From Prescottella equi (GTDB lineage: Bacteria; Actinomycetota; Actinomycetes; Mycobacteriales; Mycobacteriaceae): a DNA stretch of 64,000 nt. This document shows, piece after piece, positions 1 to 8,555 of the stretch. The stretch lies in contig NZ_LWTX01000005.1 in NCBI RefSeq assembly GCF_002094305.1, positions 62,001 through 126,000 on the forward strand. The letters run 5' to 3'. The notes below the pieces were generated by a model. That model did no database searches. It was not told the DNA's origin and saw only the letters and a list, made by a program, of their open reading frames with translations. Position 1 is the first letter of the stretch. Each line of letters opens with the position of its first letter. The position numbers were made by a program, and so were the translations under genes.

Positions 1-1619
1 CCGAGTCTCGATCCGACCAACTGGTCGGGCGTCGCGATCGTGACGTCCACCCCGCGGTCCGCCAGCAGCAGTGCGACGGACACCGCCACCGGGCCGCCGA
101 CCGGGTCGAACACGACGACCGGCCCCGCATCCACCCTGGAACCGGACAGCACCTCGGCCGCGGTGAGCACGCGCATCGCGGCATCCACGGGGCACGGTGC
201 CGGGCGGGGCCTGCTCCCGGTCGCGACGATCAGCGCCCCGTCTCCGCTCCGCCCGTCCGCGACATCGTCCGGCTCGATCTCGGCGGCCGTCCTGATCTCC
301 ACGCCCAGTCGACGGCACTCCGCCTCGAGCCAATCGGCGAGCATCGACAGTCGTGTCCGGCCCGGTCCCGCTGCGGCGGTGCGGAGCATCCCACCGAGCC
401 GAGTGGTGCGCTCCGTCAACGTCACCCGCAAGCCCCGCGACGCGAGCACGCGCGCCGCTTCGAGCCCGGCAGGTCCTCCGCCCACGACCTGCGCGGAGGC
501 GGGGCCGGCCACGGCCACCGGTTCCGGATCGACAGTCTCGAATCCGGCCGTCGGGTTACCGATGCACGTCACCACCGGGTTGCGAGGATCGCGGACCAGG
601 CAGGTCTGGTTGCACAGCACGCACGGCCGCGGGGCCGACCCGGCCCGCACCCGCGACACGAGGTCCGGCTCGGCAATCTGGGCGCGCGTCATCTCGACGA
701 GATCCGCGACGCCGTCGTCGAGCGCCCGCTGCGCCTGCGCCGCGTCTACGACGCTGCCCTGCAACACCACCGGAACCCGGCCACCCGCGGCCGCACGCAT
801 CGATCTGCACAGCCCGAGATTGAACCCGGGCGCGGTGTGGCCGTCCGGTCGATAGGCGGCGGTGGAGTACGGCCCGCCCCGGACCACCACGAGCAGGTCC
901 AGCGACTCGGCCAACTCAGCGACGTGGTTCGCCGCGTCGTCCGGGGTGATGCCGGCCCACGGCGCCTGCTCGTCGCAGCTGAGCCGCAGCGACAGGATGC
1001 GGTCACCGAGTTCCGCCCGGACCGCAGCGATCACCTCACGCGTGAGGTGCAGCCGATCGACGCCGTAGCCGTCGGTGCGCCGGTTCGTCAGCCCCGAATG
1101 AAACTGGCGCAGAAGAGAGGACGGGCCGGCGTCGAGCTCGACACCGTCTACGCCCGCGGCCACCGCGAGCCGGGCAGCCCGACCGAAACCCTCGACGAGC
1201 GCGGCGATCTCGCCGGGCTCCATCTCCATCGGCAGCTCCCGCGACACCGGGTCCGGGAAGCGAGACGGCGCCCACAACGCCGACTGCGACCACGCACTCG
1301 ACCCCTGCAGCCCGGTGTGCCCGAGACCCGCGAGCACGAGCGTCCCGTGCGGGCGGCACGCATCCGCCACTGCACGCCAACCCGGCTCGCAGTCCGCGGC
1401 CAGCGGGGACCGTTCGTACGGCCAGTCACTCTGGTGAACAGACGCGGTCTCGGTGACGACCAGTCCGGCGCCGCCGCGGGCACGACGTTCGTAGTACGCG
1501 ACGTGCCGAGCGGACAGTGCGCGGGCGTCGCCCAGATTGGTCTCGTGCGGACCGAAGAGCACCCTGGCCGGGGCGATGCGCCCGGCCAGGGTGAACGGTT
1601 CGGTGAGGCTGCCGCGCAC
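1..1619 (-). CDS. Mycofactocin-associated FadH/OYE-family flavin oxidoreductase, 3' end outside window
   Basis: At least 539 codons read leftward off the window edge without a stop; family members are about 650 residues, so the C-terminal part is missing. The N-terminal half is an Old Yellow Enzyme-type TIM barrel (FGPHETNLG, YYERRARGGAGLVVTE, a substrate-loop RQFHSGLTNRR). Next comes an iron-sulfur motif CVLCNQTC followed 12 residues later by another Cys (CIGNP), as in 2,4-dienoyl-CoA reductase, then an FAD/NAD-type domain. GTG at 1617-1619 is the first good start after the mftD stop, 12 nt away and in the same frame. Position directly behind mftD fits the mycofactocin FadH/OYE families; the substrate is unknown. 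Confidence 0.9.
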   Translation of the reverse strand, partial: MRGSLTEPFTLAGRIAPARVLFGPHETNLGDARALSARHVAYYERRARGGAGLVVTETASVHQSDWPYERSPLAADCEPGWRAVADACRPHGTLVLAGLGHTGLQGSSAWSQSALWAPSRFPDPVSRELPMEMEPGEIAALVEGFGRAARLAVAAGVDGVELDAGPSSLLRQFHSGLTNRRTDGYGVDRLHLTREVIAAVRAELGDRILSLRLSCDEQAPWAGITPDDAANHVAELAESLDLLVVVRGGPYSTAAYRPDGHTAPGFNLGLCRSMRAAAGGRVPVVLQGSVVDAAQAQRALDDGVADLVEMTRAQIAEPDLVSRVRAGSAPRPCVLCNQTCLVRDPRNPVVTCIGNPTAGFETVDPEPVAVAGPASAQVVGGGPAGLEAARVLASRGLRVTLTERTTRLGGMLRTAAAGPGRTRLSMLADWLEAECRRLGVEIRTAAEIEPDDVADGRSGDGALIVATGSRPRPAPCPVDAAMRVLTAAEVLSGSRVDAGPVVVFDPVGGPVAVSVALLLADRGVDVTIATPDQLVGSRL

Positions 1620-1631
1620 GCGCGCGGTGTT

Positions 1632-2810
1632 CTAGCCGACGCCGAGATCGCGGCGGAAGCCCTCGGGGACCACGAGGTCGTTCGGGCTCAGGTCGTGAAT
1701 CGACTTGTGGCCCAAGCCGAGAACCGCCGAGTCGATGCCCCCGCGGAGGATGTCGAGGACGTTCTCGACACCTGCCTGGCCGTTGGCCGACAGACCCCAG
1801 AGGTAGGCGCGCCCGATCATGACGGCGCGGGCGCCGAGGGCGAGCGCCTTGACGACGTCGCTGCCGCGGCGGATGCCGCCGTCGAGCACGACCTCGAGCT
1901 GATCACCGACCGCCTCGGCGATCGCCGGCAGCGCCCGGATCGGAGCGGGGGTGCCGTCGAGGTTGTTGCCGCCGTGGTTCGACACCGAGATCGCGGAGCA
2001 ACCGGCGTCGAGTGCCCGCTTGGCGTCGTCGACCCGCATGACGCCCTTGAGCATGAACGGTCCGCCCCACTGCTCACGCAGCCAGGCGACGTCCTCCCAC
2101 GTGGGCAGCGGCGTGCCCATCCACTGGCCGTACGCCCCGAAGAACGTGGGCGGCTGCTGGCCCGGCGCCGCCAGGTTCGGCGTCGTCAGGTCCGGGACCT
2201 TGCCGGTCTTTGCGAACTCCCACAGCCACTTCGGGCGGGTGATGCCCTCAGGCGCGAACTGGAACATCGCCTTGAGATCCATCTTCTCCGGGATCGACGG
2301 GCTGCCCCAGTCGCGGCCGTTGGAGAACGACCAGTCCAGCGTGATGATCAGACCGCTCGCACCCGCGGCGCGAGCCCGCTCCATGCGCTGGAGCAGCGTG
2401 TCGCGATCGCCGACCCAGTACATCTGGAAGAAGGTCTGCGGATTGGCTGCCGCGACCTCTTCGATGGACTTGCTCGCGAAGGAGCTGAGGCCGATCGCGG
2501 TGCCGCGTGCCGCCGCGGCGCGCGCGACCGCGACCTCGCCGTCCGGATGCACGGCCTGCACACCCGTCGGCGAGATCATCACGGGCATCGAAATGGGCTG
2601 GCCCATCACGGTGGTCGACAGATCACGCTCCCCGGACAGCCCGGCCACGTGCGGGGCGAAGCCGAGCTCGGAGAAGGCCGCGATGTTGTCGTCGACGGTC
2701 AGCCCCTTCTCGGAGCCGGCAACCAGTGCCGCATACACCGACTTGGGCAGACGCTTCTTCGCGCGCCGTTGCGCCTCGGCAACCGTCTCGAACCACGTGT
2801 TCTTGGCCAT
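1632..2810 (-). CDS. mftD: MftD, FMN-dependent mycofactocin maturase
   Basis: The 392-residue protein is full length for MftD, a relative of L-lactate dehydrogenase/glycolate oxidase. The FMN barrel signatures are visible: MISPTGVQAVHPDGE near residue 77, GLIITLDW, SVSNHGGNNLDG (the active-site His-Gly-Gly loop) and VVLDGGIRRGSDVVKALALGA. In characterised systems MftD oxidatively deaminates the Val-Tyr-derived intermediate AHDP to pre-mycofactocin, creating the redox-active alpha-keto amide. It sits 33 nt after mftC and 12 nt before the OYE gene, so mftA-B-C-D-OYE look co-transcribed. The next expected genes, mftE and mftF, would lie beyond the left edge. Confidence 0.95.
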   Translation of the reverse strand: MAKNTWFETVAEAQRRAKKRLPKSVYAALVAGSEKGLTVDDNIAAFSELGFAPHVAGLSGERDLSTTVMGQPISMPVMISPTGVQAVHPDGEVAVARAAAARGTAIGLSSFASKSIEEVAAANPQTFFQMYWVGDRDTLLQRMERARAAGASGLIITLDWSFSNGRDWGSPSIPEKMDLKAMFQFAPEGITRPKWLWEFAKTGKVPDLTTPNLAAPGQQPPTFFGAYGQWMGTPLPTWEDVAWLREQWGGPFMLKGVMRVDDAKRALDAGCSAISVSNHGGNNLDGTPAPIRALPAIAEAVGDQLEVVLDGGIRRGSDVVKALALGARAVMIGRAYLWGLSANGQAGVENVLDILRGGIDSAVLGLGHKSIHDLSPNDLVVPEGFRRDLGVG

Positions 2811-2843
2811 TGAAAAACCTCTCGTACTGCTTGTGAACTACTT

Positions 2844-4109
2844 CTATTCCATTCCGGCAAGCGGATTTTCGTCGCAGATCTTCGCCGGAGGACGGGTCAG
2901 CAGGGTCAGCGGCACCGGCGCCTGCGGCGTGCGCCGCTCGGCGCGCTTGCCGGTCCGTGAATGGTCCTGGCTCGACTTCGGCACCGTGCGATCGGCCTCG
3001 AGCGCGGACGTGCCGTAACCCTGGACGCACTCGGGGTCCGGGCCGTCCATCGGCAGGCCCGTGAAGAACTTGGCCGCCATGCAGCCGCCGCGGCACGAGT
3101 CGTAGTGGTCGCACTTGCTGCAGGCTCCACCGGTCTGCGGCGACCGCAGGTCCTGGAACAGCTCCGAGTGCTGCCACACCTGCTGGAAACCACCGTCCGA
3201 GACGATGTTTCCGGCCAGGAACTGGTCGTGGATCGCGAACGGGCAGGCATACACGTCGCCGATCGGGTCGATCAGGCACACGACGCGTCCGGCGCCGCAC
3301 AGGTTCAGCCCCGGCAACGCGTCGCCGTACGCCGAGAGGTGGAAGAACGAGTCGCCCGTCAGTACACCCTCGCCGTTCGCGACCAGCCAGTCGTACAGCT
3401 CACGCTGCTGCTCCTGGGTGGGGTGCAGTTCGTCCCACACGTCGGCGCCGCGACCCGACGGCCGCAGGCGCGTGATGCGCAGCGTCGCGCCGAACCGGTC
3501 GGCGAGCTCCTTGAACTCGTCGAGCTGGCTCACGTTCTCGCGGGTGACTACAACGGAGATCTTGGCATCCTTGAACCCCGCCTCGGCGAGATTCTCCAGC
3601 GCACGCACGGCCATCGCGAACGAACCCGGCCCGCGCACAGCGTCGTTCACCTCGGCGGTCGCGCCGTCGAGCGAGATCTGGACGTCGACGTAATCGCTGG
3701 CCGCCAGGCGCGCGGCGACCTTCTTGTCGATCTTGACGCCGTTGGTGGAGAACTTGACACCGACCTGGTGCTCGGTCGCGTAGTCGACCAGCTCCCAGAA
3801 GTCGGAGCGGACGGTGGGCTCACCGCCGCCGATGTTGACGTAGAAGACCTGCATGCGCTGCAGCTCGTCGATGATCGACTTGCACTGTTCGGTGCTGAGC
3901 TCGCGCGGGTCCCGGCGTCCCGAGGACGACAGGCAGTGCACGCACGACAGGTTGCACGCGTAGGTGAGTTCCCACGTGAGGCAGATCGGGGCGTCGAGAC
4001 CGAGTTCGAACTGGTCTACGAGACGACCGACCTTGGGGACGAGCGGAGCGGCGGGAGACGACGTGGTCGCGGGCGGCTCGAGAACTGAGGTCATGGGCTG
4101 AGTCCTCAA
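2844..4109 (-). CDS. mftC: MftC, radical SAM/SPASM mycofactocin maturase
   Basis: The 421-residue protein carries the radical SAM motif CNLSCVHC (Cys52, Cys56, Cys59) and the SAM-binding GGGEPT. Its C-terminal SPASM domain has the Cys pattern for auxiliary clusters (CGAGRVVC, YACPF, CSKCDHYDSCRGGC). MftC oxidatively decarboxylates the C-terminal Tyr of MftA and then makes the Val-Tyr crosslink, working with the peptide chaperone MftB. A second in-frame ATG at 4094 is an alternative start five residues later. The end of the reading frame is a Pro/Arg-rich tail beyond the SPASM domain. Confidence 0.95.
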   Translation of the reverse strand: MRTQPMTSVLEPPATTSSPAAPLVPKVGRLVDQFELGLDAPICLTWELTYACNLSCVHCLSSSGRRDPRELSTEQCKSIIDELQRMQVFYVNIGGGEPTVRSDFWELVDYATEHQVGVKFSTNGVKIDKKVAARLAASDYVDVQISLDGATAEVNDAVRGPGSFAMAVRALENLAEAGFKDAKISVVVTRENVSQLDEFKELADRFGATLRITRLRPSGRGADVWDELHPTQEQQRELYDWLVANGEGVLTGDSFFHLSAYGDALPGLNLCGAGRVVCLIDPIGDVYACPFAIHDQFLAGNIVSDGGFQQVWQHSELFQDLRSPQTGGACSKCDHYDSCRGGCMAAKFFTGLPMDGPDPECVQGYGTSALEADRTVPKSSQDHSRTGKRAERRTPQAPVPLTLLTRPPAKICDENPLAGME

Positions 4110-4155
4110 ATCTGAAGAGTCTGGTTGGGTACAGAACGTGAAGAAGAGGCTGGGA

Positions 4156-4458
4156 TCAGGACGGCACGATCATGTGCGAGTCGGCGAGCGTGCCGAGGGC
4201 GCGCAGATACGGCCGCGCCGCATCCTCCTCGATGCCGTGCGCTCGCAGGGCTGCCCCGACGTTCGGGTGCTGGGGCAGCGATTCGACGATCTCGACGATG
4301 GTCCGGTTCTTCAGGAACGAGAGCTTGCGCGTCCCGAAGTGGTAGAGCAGCGCCCCGAAAGGTTCGGGGCGCAGCGCCACCTGCGGATGGAGCTTCCATG
4401 CCGCGTCGAGATCGATCGTGCCGGCCGACGAGCCGGAGCCGAGGGCCTGTTCGGACAC
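4156..4458 (-). CDS. mftB: MftB, mycofactocin precursor-binding chaperone
   Basis: About 100 residues with a PqqD-like RiPP recognition fold: DLDAAWKLHPQVALRPEPFG, then LLYHFGTRKLSFLKNRTIVEIV, ending LADSHMIVPS. MftB binds the MftA leader and presents it to MftC. The frame stays open upstream to position 4662 through mftA, so the start is a choice. I take GTG at 4456-4458, 2 nt after the mftA stop, because it gives the usual family length and translational coupling. It lies 46 nt before mftC. Confidence 0.88.
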   Translation of the reverse strand: MSEQALGSGSSAGTIDLDAAWKLHPQVALRPEPFGALLYHFGTRKLSFLKNRTIVEIVESLPQHPNVGAALRAHGIEEDAARPYLRALGTLADSHMIVPS

Positions 4459-4460
4459 GA

Positions 4461-4562
4461 TCAGTACACGCCGCACATGCCGTCGATGGAAACCTCTTCC
4501 ACGAGGGACTCCTCGACGAGCGAGTTCTCGTTGGCAGAAATGACACTGTCGCGATCGGACAT
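4461..4562 (-). CDS. mftA: MftA, mycofactocin precursor peptide
   Basis: A 33-residue peptide ending in IDGMCGVY, the diagnostic mycofactocin core; the terminal Val-Tyr is the part that becomes the cofactor. The leader is acidic (repeats of VEE/LVEE), as expected for MftB recognition. ATG at 4562 follows a strong ribosome site (GGAGGAGG) by about 5 nt. The gene is easily missed by gene callers because of its size. It is the first gene of the leftward mft operon, and its upstream region is shared with divergent mftR. Confidence 0.95.
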   Translation of the reverse strand: MSDRDSVISANENSLVEESLVEEVSIDGMCGVY

Positions 4563-4608
4563 CGATTCCTCCTCCAAATCGGACCCCAGCAGCGGGATCT
4601 GCGGTCAT

Positions 4609-4637
4609 AGTGACTTCTTCACTGTGACTCGACTCAC
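4609..4637. promoter_or_regulatory. Candidate MftR operators in the mftA-mftR divergent promoter region
   Basis: The 124-bp region between mftA and mftR contains two adjacent inverted repeats: AGTGA-N5-TCACT at 4609-4623 and GTGA-N6-TCAC at 4624-4637. Placement between a TetR-family gene and its usual target operon makes them likely MftR sites. In mycobacteria MftR represses mft genes and is relieved by long-chain acyl-CoA. I could not place a convincing -35/-10 pair. Confidence 0.55.
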
Positions 4638-4686
4638 CACTGTAATGGCATCGGGTGCACAATGACTAGTGAAGGAGGTCACAGGA

Positions 4687-5319
4687 GTGCGCAGTCGTAG
4701 AAACCCGTCGTCGCGAATCGGCCGGAGGCCGACCACCACACGCGACCGCATCGCGGCGGTGGGCATCGACCTGTTCGCCACTCGCGGGTTCGACGACACC
4801 AGCGTCGACGACATCGCGGAGGCAGCGGGGATCGCGCGTCGCACGTTCTTCCGCTACTTCCCGTCGAAGAACGCGGTGCCGTGGGGAGACTTCGACGCGC
4901 ATCTGGCCGAGATGCGCACCCTGCTCGCGGAGATGCCCGACGACGAGCCGATCCTGGACAACCTCGTCGCGGCGGTTCTCGAGTTCAACACCTTCCCGCC
5001 CGAGGTCACCGACGGCCACCGCCGGCGCATGGAACTGATCTTCGTGGTCCCCGCACTGCAGGCGTACTCCGTCGTGATGTACGAGGGATGGCGCAAGGTG
5101 ATCGCCGAGTACGTGGCCGGTCGGCTCCACCTCCAGGCCACCGATCAGCTGCCCAGAACCGTCGGCTACCTGATGCTCGGCGTCGCGATGGGCGCCTACG
5201 AGACGTGGCTGGCCGACGACTCGGCCGACCTGATCGACCTGCTCACGAAGGGCAGTCGGATGCTCTACACCGGACTGTCCGAACTGCACGAGCCGCTACT
5301 GAACGGAACCGCCCCATGA
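4687..5319 (+). CDS. mftR: MftR, TetR-family regulator of the mycofactocin operon
   Basis: About 210 residues with a TetR N-terminal helix-turn-helix (TRDRIAAVGIDLFATRGFDD, SVDDIAEAAGIARRTFFRYF) and a divergent ligand-binding C-terminal half. An ATG at 4669 is in frame, but the ribosome site AAGGAGG at 4672-4678 lies inside that extension and 8 nt before GTG 4687, so GTG 4687 is the better start. It diverges from mftA and overlaps mftM by 4 nt (ATGA), so the regulator and the methyltransferase are translated together. Confidence 0.92.
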   Translation: MRSRRNPSSRIGRRPTTTRDRIAAVGIDLFATRGFDDTSVDDIAEAAGIARRTFFRYFPSKNAVPWGDFDAHLAEMRTLLAEMPDDEPILDNLVAAVLEFNTFPPEVTDGHRRRMELIFVVPALQAYSVVMYEGWRKVIAEYVAGRLHLQATDQLPRTVGYLMLGVAMGAYETWLADDSADLIDLLTKGSRMLYTGLSELHEPLLNGTAP

Positions 5320-6119
5320 CGCTCGACTCGCTCGCACCCTGCGCCCCGGGACTGTGGTCGCACGACCACGTCACCGTCGAACGCGTCCCGAGTGGTCCGA
5401 TCACCCTGACCCGCAGCGGGGACCGCTTGCACGTCCGGCACGCCCTCGGCCCCGAAGCGCTGAGCGAGCGGCTGGTCGCCGAGGTGACCGCGTCGATCGG
5501 CGACGCCGACTTCGGACAGACGGAGTTCGAACTCACGATGGTCGGACTGGTGCGCTCCACGGTGCCGGGCGCGCTCGAGTCGTGGACCGTCTACTACCGC
5601 AATTCGCTCGAGGAACTACTGGACGGCACCGCGGACTTCGCGCCGATCCACGACAAGGCCGCCGCACTGGTCCGCGGCTCGGTGCTCGACCTCGGCTCGT
5701 GCTTCGGCTTCCTGCCCCTGCGCCTGGCCCGCGCCGGCGTCCCCGTCACCGCGACCGACATCCTGCCGGGCACGATGACCCTGCTCGACGCCGTCGCACC
5801 CCGCCTCGGCATCCCGATCAGCACGCTCGTCTGCGATGCCGCGAACGTCCCGGTGCCCGACGACAGCGCCGACACCGTGACCGCGGTCCACCTCCTCGAG
5901 CACGTCGACGCCCGCACCGGCGCCGACGTCGTCGCCGAGGCCCTGCGCATCGCGCGCGAACGCGTCGTCGTCGCCGTGCCGTACGAGGACGAGGCCACGG
6001 CGTGCCACGGACACGTCCGCACCTTCGATGCCGACGCACTGCGGGAGCTCGGCGCATCGACGGGGCGACCGTTCGACGTCTTCGACCACCACGGCGGCTG
6101 GCTCGTCCTCGAGGCCTGA
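5316..6119 (+). CDS. mftM: MftM, mycofactocin oligosaccharide methyltransferase
   Basis: A 267-residue class I SAM-dependent methyltransferase. Motif I is VLDLGSCFGFLPLRLA (about residues 123-138), followed by TATDILPGTM, CDAANVPVPDDSADTVTAVHLLEHV and a C-terminal HGGWLVLE. MftM methylates a glucose of the mycofactocin oligosaccharide tail. The assignment rests on this fold plus the ATGA overlap with mftR. The open frame continues upstream inside mftR, but the ATG at 5316 is the sensible start. A different small-molecule methyltransferase cannot be fully excluded. Confidence 0.82.
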   Translation: MTLDSLAPCAPGLWSHDHVTVERVPSGPITLTRSGDRLHVRHALGPEALSERLVAEVTASIGDADFGQTEFELTMVGLVRSTVPGALESWTVYYRNSLEELLDGTADFAPIHDKAAALVRGSVLDLGSCFGFLPLRLARAGVPVTATDILPGTMTLLDAVAPRLGIPISTLVCDAANVPVPDDSADTVTAVHLLEHVDARTGADVVAEALRIARERVVVAVPYEDEATACHGHVRTFDADALRELGASTGRPFDVFDHHGGWLVLEA

Positions 6120-6226
6120 CGCCTCGAGGATTCGTGCGCGCGCTCGAGAATGCTCCCGATCAGCGGGAGCCGGAAGAGGCGAATTACCATCGCCCCGGTA
6201 GCGTCGCTACGCTGCTACGCTGAAAC

Positions 6227-6240
6227 TAGAACACGTTCTA
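6227..6240. promoter_or_regulatory. KstR-type operator upstream of kshB
   Basis: TAGAACACGTTCTA fits the KstR consensus TNNAACNNGTTNNA at every fixed position and is an almost perfect palindrome. It lies 39 nt before the kshB start, where a repressor would block transcription. KstR is the cholesterol-catabolism repressor relieved by a CoA-thioester intermediate. Confidence 0.8.
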
Positions 6241-6278
6241 AACGTTCTACACTGATCCACGAGAGGACCAGAGTTCGC

Positions 6279-7334
6279 ATGACCACTATCGACGTGCCGC
6301 ACAGCTCTCGATCCGCGGTGCTCACCGTGTCCGGGGTGATCGAGGAAACCCCCGACTCGCGGTCGCTGGTCTTCGACGTCCCCGCGGACATGAAGAGCAA
6401 GTTCCAGTACAAGCCCGGCCAGTTCCTGACGCTGCGCATCCCGAGCGATCAGACCGGCTCGGTCGCGCGCTGCTACTCCCTGGCCAGCTCGCCGTTCACC
6501 GACGACGCCCCCAAGGTCACCGTCAAGCGCACCGCCGACGGCTACGGCTCCAACTGGCTGTGCGACAACCTGAAGGTGGGCGACCAGCTCGAGGTGCTGC
6601 CTCCGGCCGGCGTCTTCACCCCGAAGTCCCTCGACCACGACTTCCTGCTCTTCGGCGGCGGCAGCGGCATCACGCCCGTCATGTCGATCCTGAAGTCGGC
6701 GCTGACCCAGGGCGGCGGCAAGGTCGTCCTCCTGTACGGCAACCGCGACGTCGAGTCGGTGATCTTCGCCGCCGAGCTGCGTGAGCTCGCCGCCAAGTAC
6801 CCCGACCGCCTGACGATCATCCACTGGATCGAGACGGTGCAGGGACTGCCCAGCGTGACCCAGCTCGCGACGCTGGTGTCTCCGTACACCTCGTACGAGG
6901 CCTTCATGTGTGGCCCCGGCCCGTTCATGGACACCATCCACGAGGCCCTGGCCCAGGCCGGGATGCCGCGCTCGCAGGTCCACGCGGAGGTCTTCAACTC
7001 GCTGAGCGGCGACCCGTTCGCGGACGTCGAGCTCGAAGAGGTCACCGCCGAGGAGGCTGCCGACGCCGCCACCGTCGAGATCGAGCTGGACGGCGAGAAG
7101 CACAACCTCAGCTGGCCGCGGAAGCAGACGCTCGTCGACGTGATGCTGTCGAAGGGCCTGGACGTGCCCTACTCCTGCCAGGAGGGCGAGTGCGGCTCCT
7201 GCGCCTGCACCGTCATCGAGGGCGAGGTCTCCATGGAGCACGCCGGCGTCCTCGACGAGGAGGACATCGCCAACGGCTACATCCTGGGCTGCCAGGCCAA
7301 GCCGGTGACCGATCACCTCAAGATCGAGTTCTGA
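6279..7334 (+). CDS. kshB: KshB, 3-ketosteroid 9-alpha-hydroxylase reductase component
   Basis: A 351-residue reductase with the class IA three-domain order. An FAD domain has RCYS at 64-67; an NAD domain has GGGSGITPVMS near 127-136; a C-terminal plant-type [2Fe-2S] ferredoxin has ligands Cys300, Cys305, Cys308 and Cys338 (CX4CX2CX29C). KshB passes electrons from NADH to the Rieske oxygenase KshA, which opens steroid ring B. The start is ATG 6279 behind GAGAGG; longer in-frame starts read through the operator and are unlikely. The KstR box supports a steroid rather than phenylacetyl-CoA role. A generic PaaE/HmpX-type reductase is the alternative. Confidence 0.85.
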   Translation: MTTIDVPHSSRSAVLTVSGVIEETPDSRSLVFDVPADMKSKFQYKPGQFLTLRIPSDQTGSVARCYSLASSPFTDDAPKVTVKRTADGYGSNWLCDNLKVGDQLEVLPPAGVFTPKSLDHDFLLFGGGSGITPVMSILKSALTQGGGKVVLLYGNRDVESVIFAAELRELAAKYPDRLTIIHWIETVQGLPSVTQLATLVSPYTSYEAFMCGPGPFMDTIHEALAQAGMPRSQVHAEVFNSLSGDPFADVELEEVTAEEAADAATVEIELDGEKHNLSWPRKQTLVDVMLSKGLDVPYSCQEGECGSCACTVIEGEVSMEHAGVLDEEDIANGYILGCQAKPVTDHLKIEF

Positions 7335-7353
7335 CACTCGGCACCCGGTCCCA

Positions 7354-7394
7354 GGAAGGGCCCGACTCCACCGTCCGGTGGGTCGGGCCCTTCC
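7354..7394 (+). terminator. Terminator hairpin after kshB
   Basis: The arms GGAAGGGCCCGAC and GTCGGGCCCTTCC (with small mismatches) can form a long GC-rich hairpin 20 nt after the kshB stop. There is no U-run, which is common in actinobacteria. Confidence 0.7.
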
Positions 7395-7526
7395 CGCATC
7401 CGTACCCGTCGTGGCCGGAACTGCACGAACCCGTGACGTCAGTGCAATCCGGACAACATTGATCGGCCGGTCAGTCAGCGTGACACTGAGGATGGAGGAC
7501 ACGATCCTTTCCCTAGGAGGCTGGTC

Positions 7527-7889
7527 ATGAAGGCATCAACTCGTTGGCAGGACTACGCGGCCGTCATCATCGGCGCCTACGCAGCCCTCTCCCCACTGTG
7601 GCTCGATACCAACAACGCGGCGGTGTGGTCGCTGATCGTGCTCGGTGTGCTGATCGCGGTCGCCGGACTGCTCCACATGGCTCGACCGGAGATGGTCGCG
7701 GCGGACTACGCGATGGGCGTGCTCGGCGTGCTGCTGTTCATCTCCCCGTGGGTGATGAACTTCCACACCATGACCGGGGCAGCCTGGACCGCGTGGGTGG
7801 TCGGGGCACTCGCGGTCGTGGTGTCCGTCGTCGGAATGCCGGCGATGAGTTCGCGAATGCATGGGCACGGAGGGGTGGCCGCACACTGA
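7527..7889 (+). CDS. SPW-repeat integral membrane protein
   Basis: 120 residues with about four hydrophobic segments and two copies of the SPW motif (AALSPLWLDT near residue 20 and FISPWVMNF near residue 72), the hallmark of the SPW family. Function of the family is unknown. A good ribosome site (TAGGAGG) precedes the ATG. A TetR gene follows 25 nt after the stop and is probably co-transcribed. Confidence 0.85.
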   Translation: MKASTRWQDYAAVIIGAYAALSPLWLDTNNAAVWSLIVLGVLIAVAGLLHMARPEMVAADYAMGVLGVLLFISPWVMNFHTMTGAAWTAWVVGALAVVVSVVGMPAMSSRMHGHGGVAAH

Positions 7890-7914
7890 TCCACTCCGAC
7901 CGGAAGGCACCCCC

Positions 7915-8532
7915 ATGCCGCCGCGTCCGCGTCGGCGACGAAGCGTGAAGACCGACGGCGACGCCCGCGAGAAGATCCTCGACGCCGCCGAGACGCTGTT
8001 CGCCGCCCACGGCTTCGACGCAACGTCCACGGCCGCGGTCGCGGGGGCGGCGGGGGTGCCCAAAGGCCTGATCTTCTACTACTTCCCCACCAAGGCGGAC
8101 ATCCTGACCGCCCTGCTCGCCGAACGACTCCCGGCCGAACCGCTCGACGACCTCGCGCCGCTGGTCGCTCCCGGCGATCCCGCCACGAGCCTGGTGAACC
8201 TCGACAACGCGCTCAACCTGCGCGATCACCACTCGTCGGTGATGCGGGTGATCATCTGGCGCGAGGCCGAATCGCACCCCGACGTCCGCGACTACCTGCG
8301 CCGCTTCCGGTCGTACCTGCACGACGCCACGGTGCGGATCCTCGAGGCCAGCGCCGCGGTCCCGGTCCGGCCGGGAACTCTGCGGGCGTGCGCGAATGCG
8401 TGGGTGGCCGCGATGTTCTCCGCGGCCGGCAACGACCGGCTGCGCGATCTCGACGACATCCCCCGGCAGCACCGTGAGGAACTCGACCCCGTCGCGCAGG
8501 TCGTGGCCGCGGGCATGGCGCGCCTGGGCTGA
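7915..8532 (+). CDS. TetR/AcrR-family transcriptional regulator
   Basis: 205 residues from ATG 7915, which has GGAAGG about 7 nt upstream; an earlier in-frame start at 7861 would overlap the SPW gene. The N-terminal helix-turn-helix is clear (REKILDAAETLFAAHGFDATS, GVPKGLIFYYFPTKADIL). The C-terminal half is alpha-helical and does not identify a ligand. The neighbouring SPW gene is the obvious candidate target. Confidence 0.88.
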   Translation: MPPRPRRRRSVKTDGDAREKILDAAETLFAAHGFDATSTAAVAGAAGVPKGLIFYYFPTKADILTALLAERLPAEPLDDLAPLVAPGDPATSLVNLDNALNLRDHHSSVMRVIIWREAESHPDVRDYLRRFRSYLHDATVRILEASAAVPVRPGTLRACANAWVAAMFSAAGNDRLRDLDDIPRQHREELDPVAQVVAAGMARLG

Positions 8533-8555
8533 CGCCGACGATCCGCGCCGGACCG

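Noticed and set aside
837-2813. Long plus-strand open frame
   Set aside because: It lies opposite the OYE and mftD genes, whose motifs are unambiguous; the Arg/Pro/Gly-rich translation is typical of antisense frames in GC-rich DNA.
6150-6278. N-terminal extension of kshB
   Set aside because: It reads through the KstR box and promoter; ATG 6279 has the ribosome site and the family N-terminus.
7861-7914. Longer start for the TetR gene
   Set aside because: It would overlap the SPW gene, and it lacks a ribosome site compared with ATG 7915.
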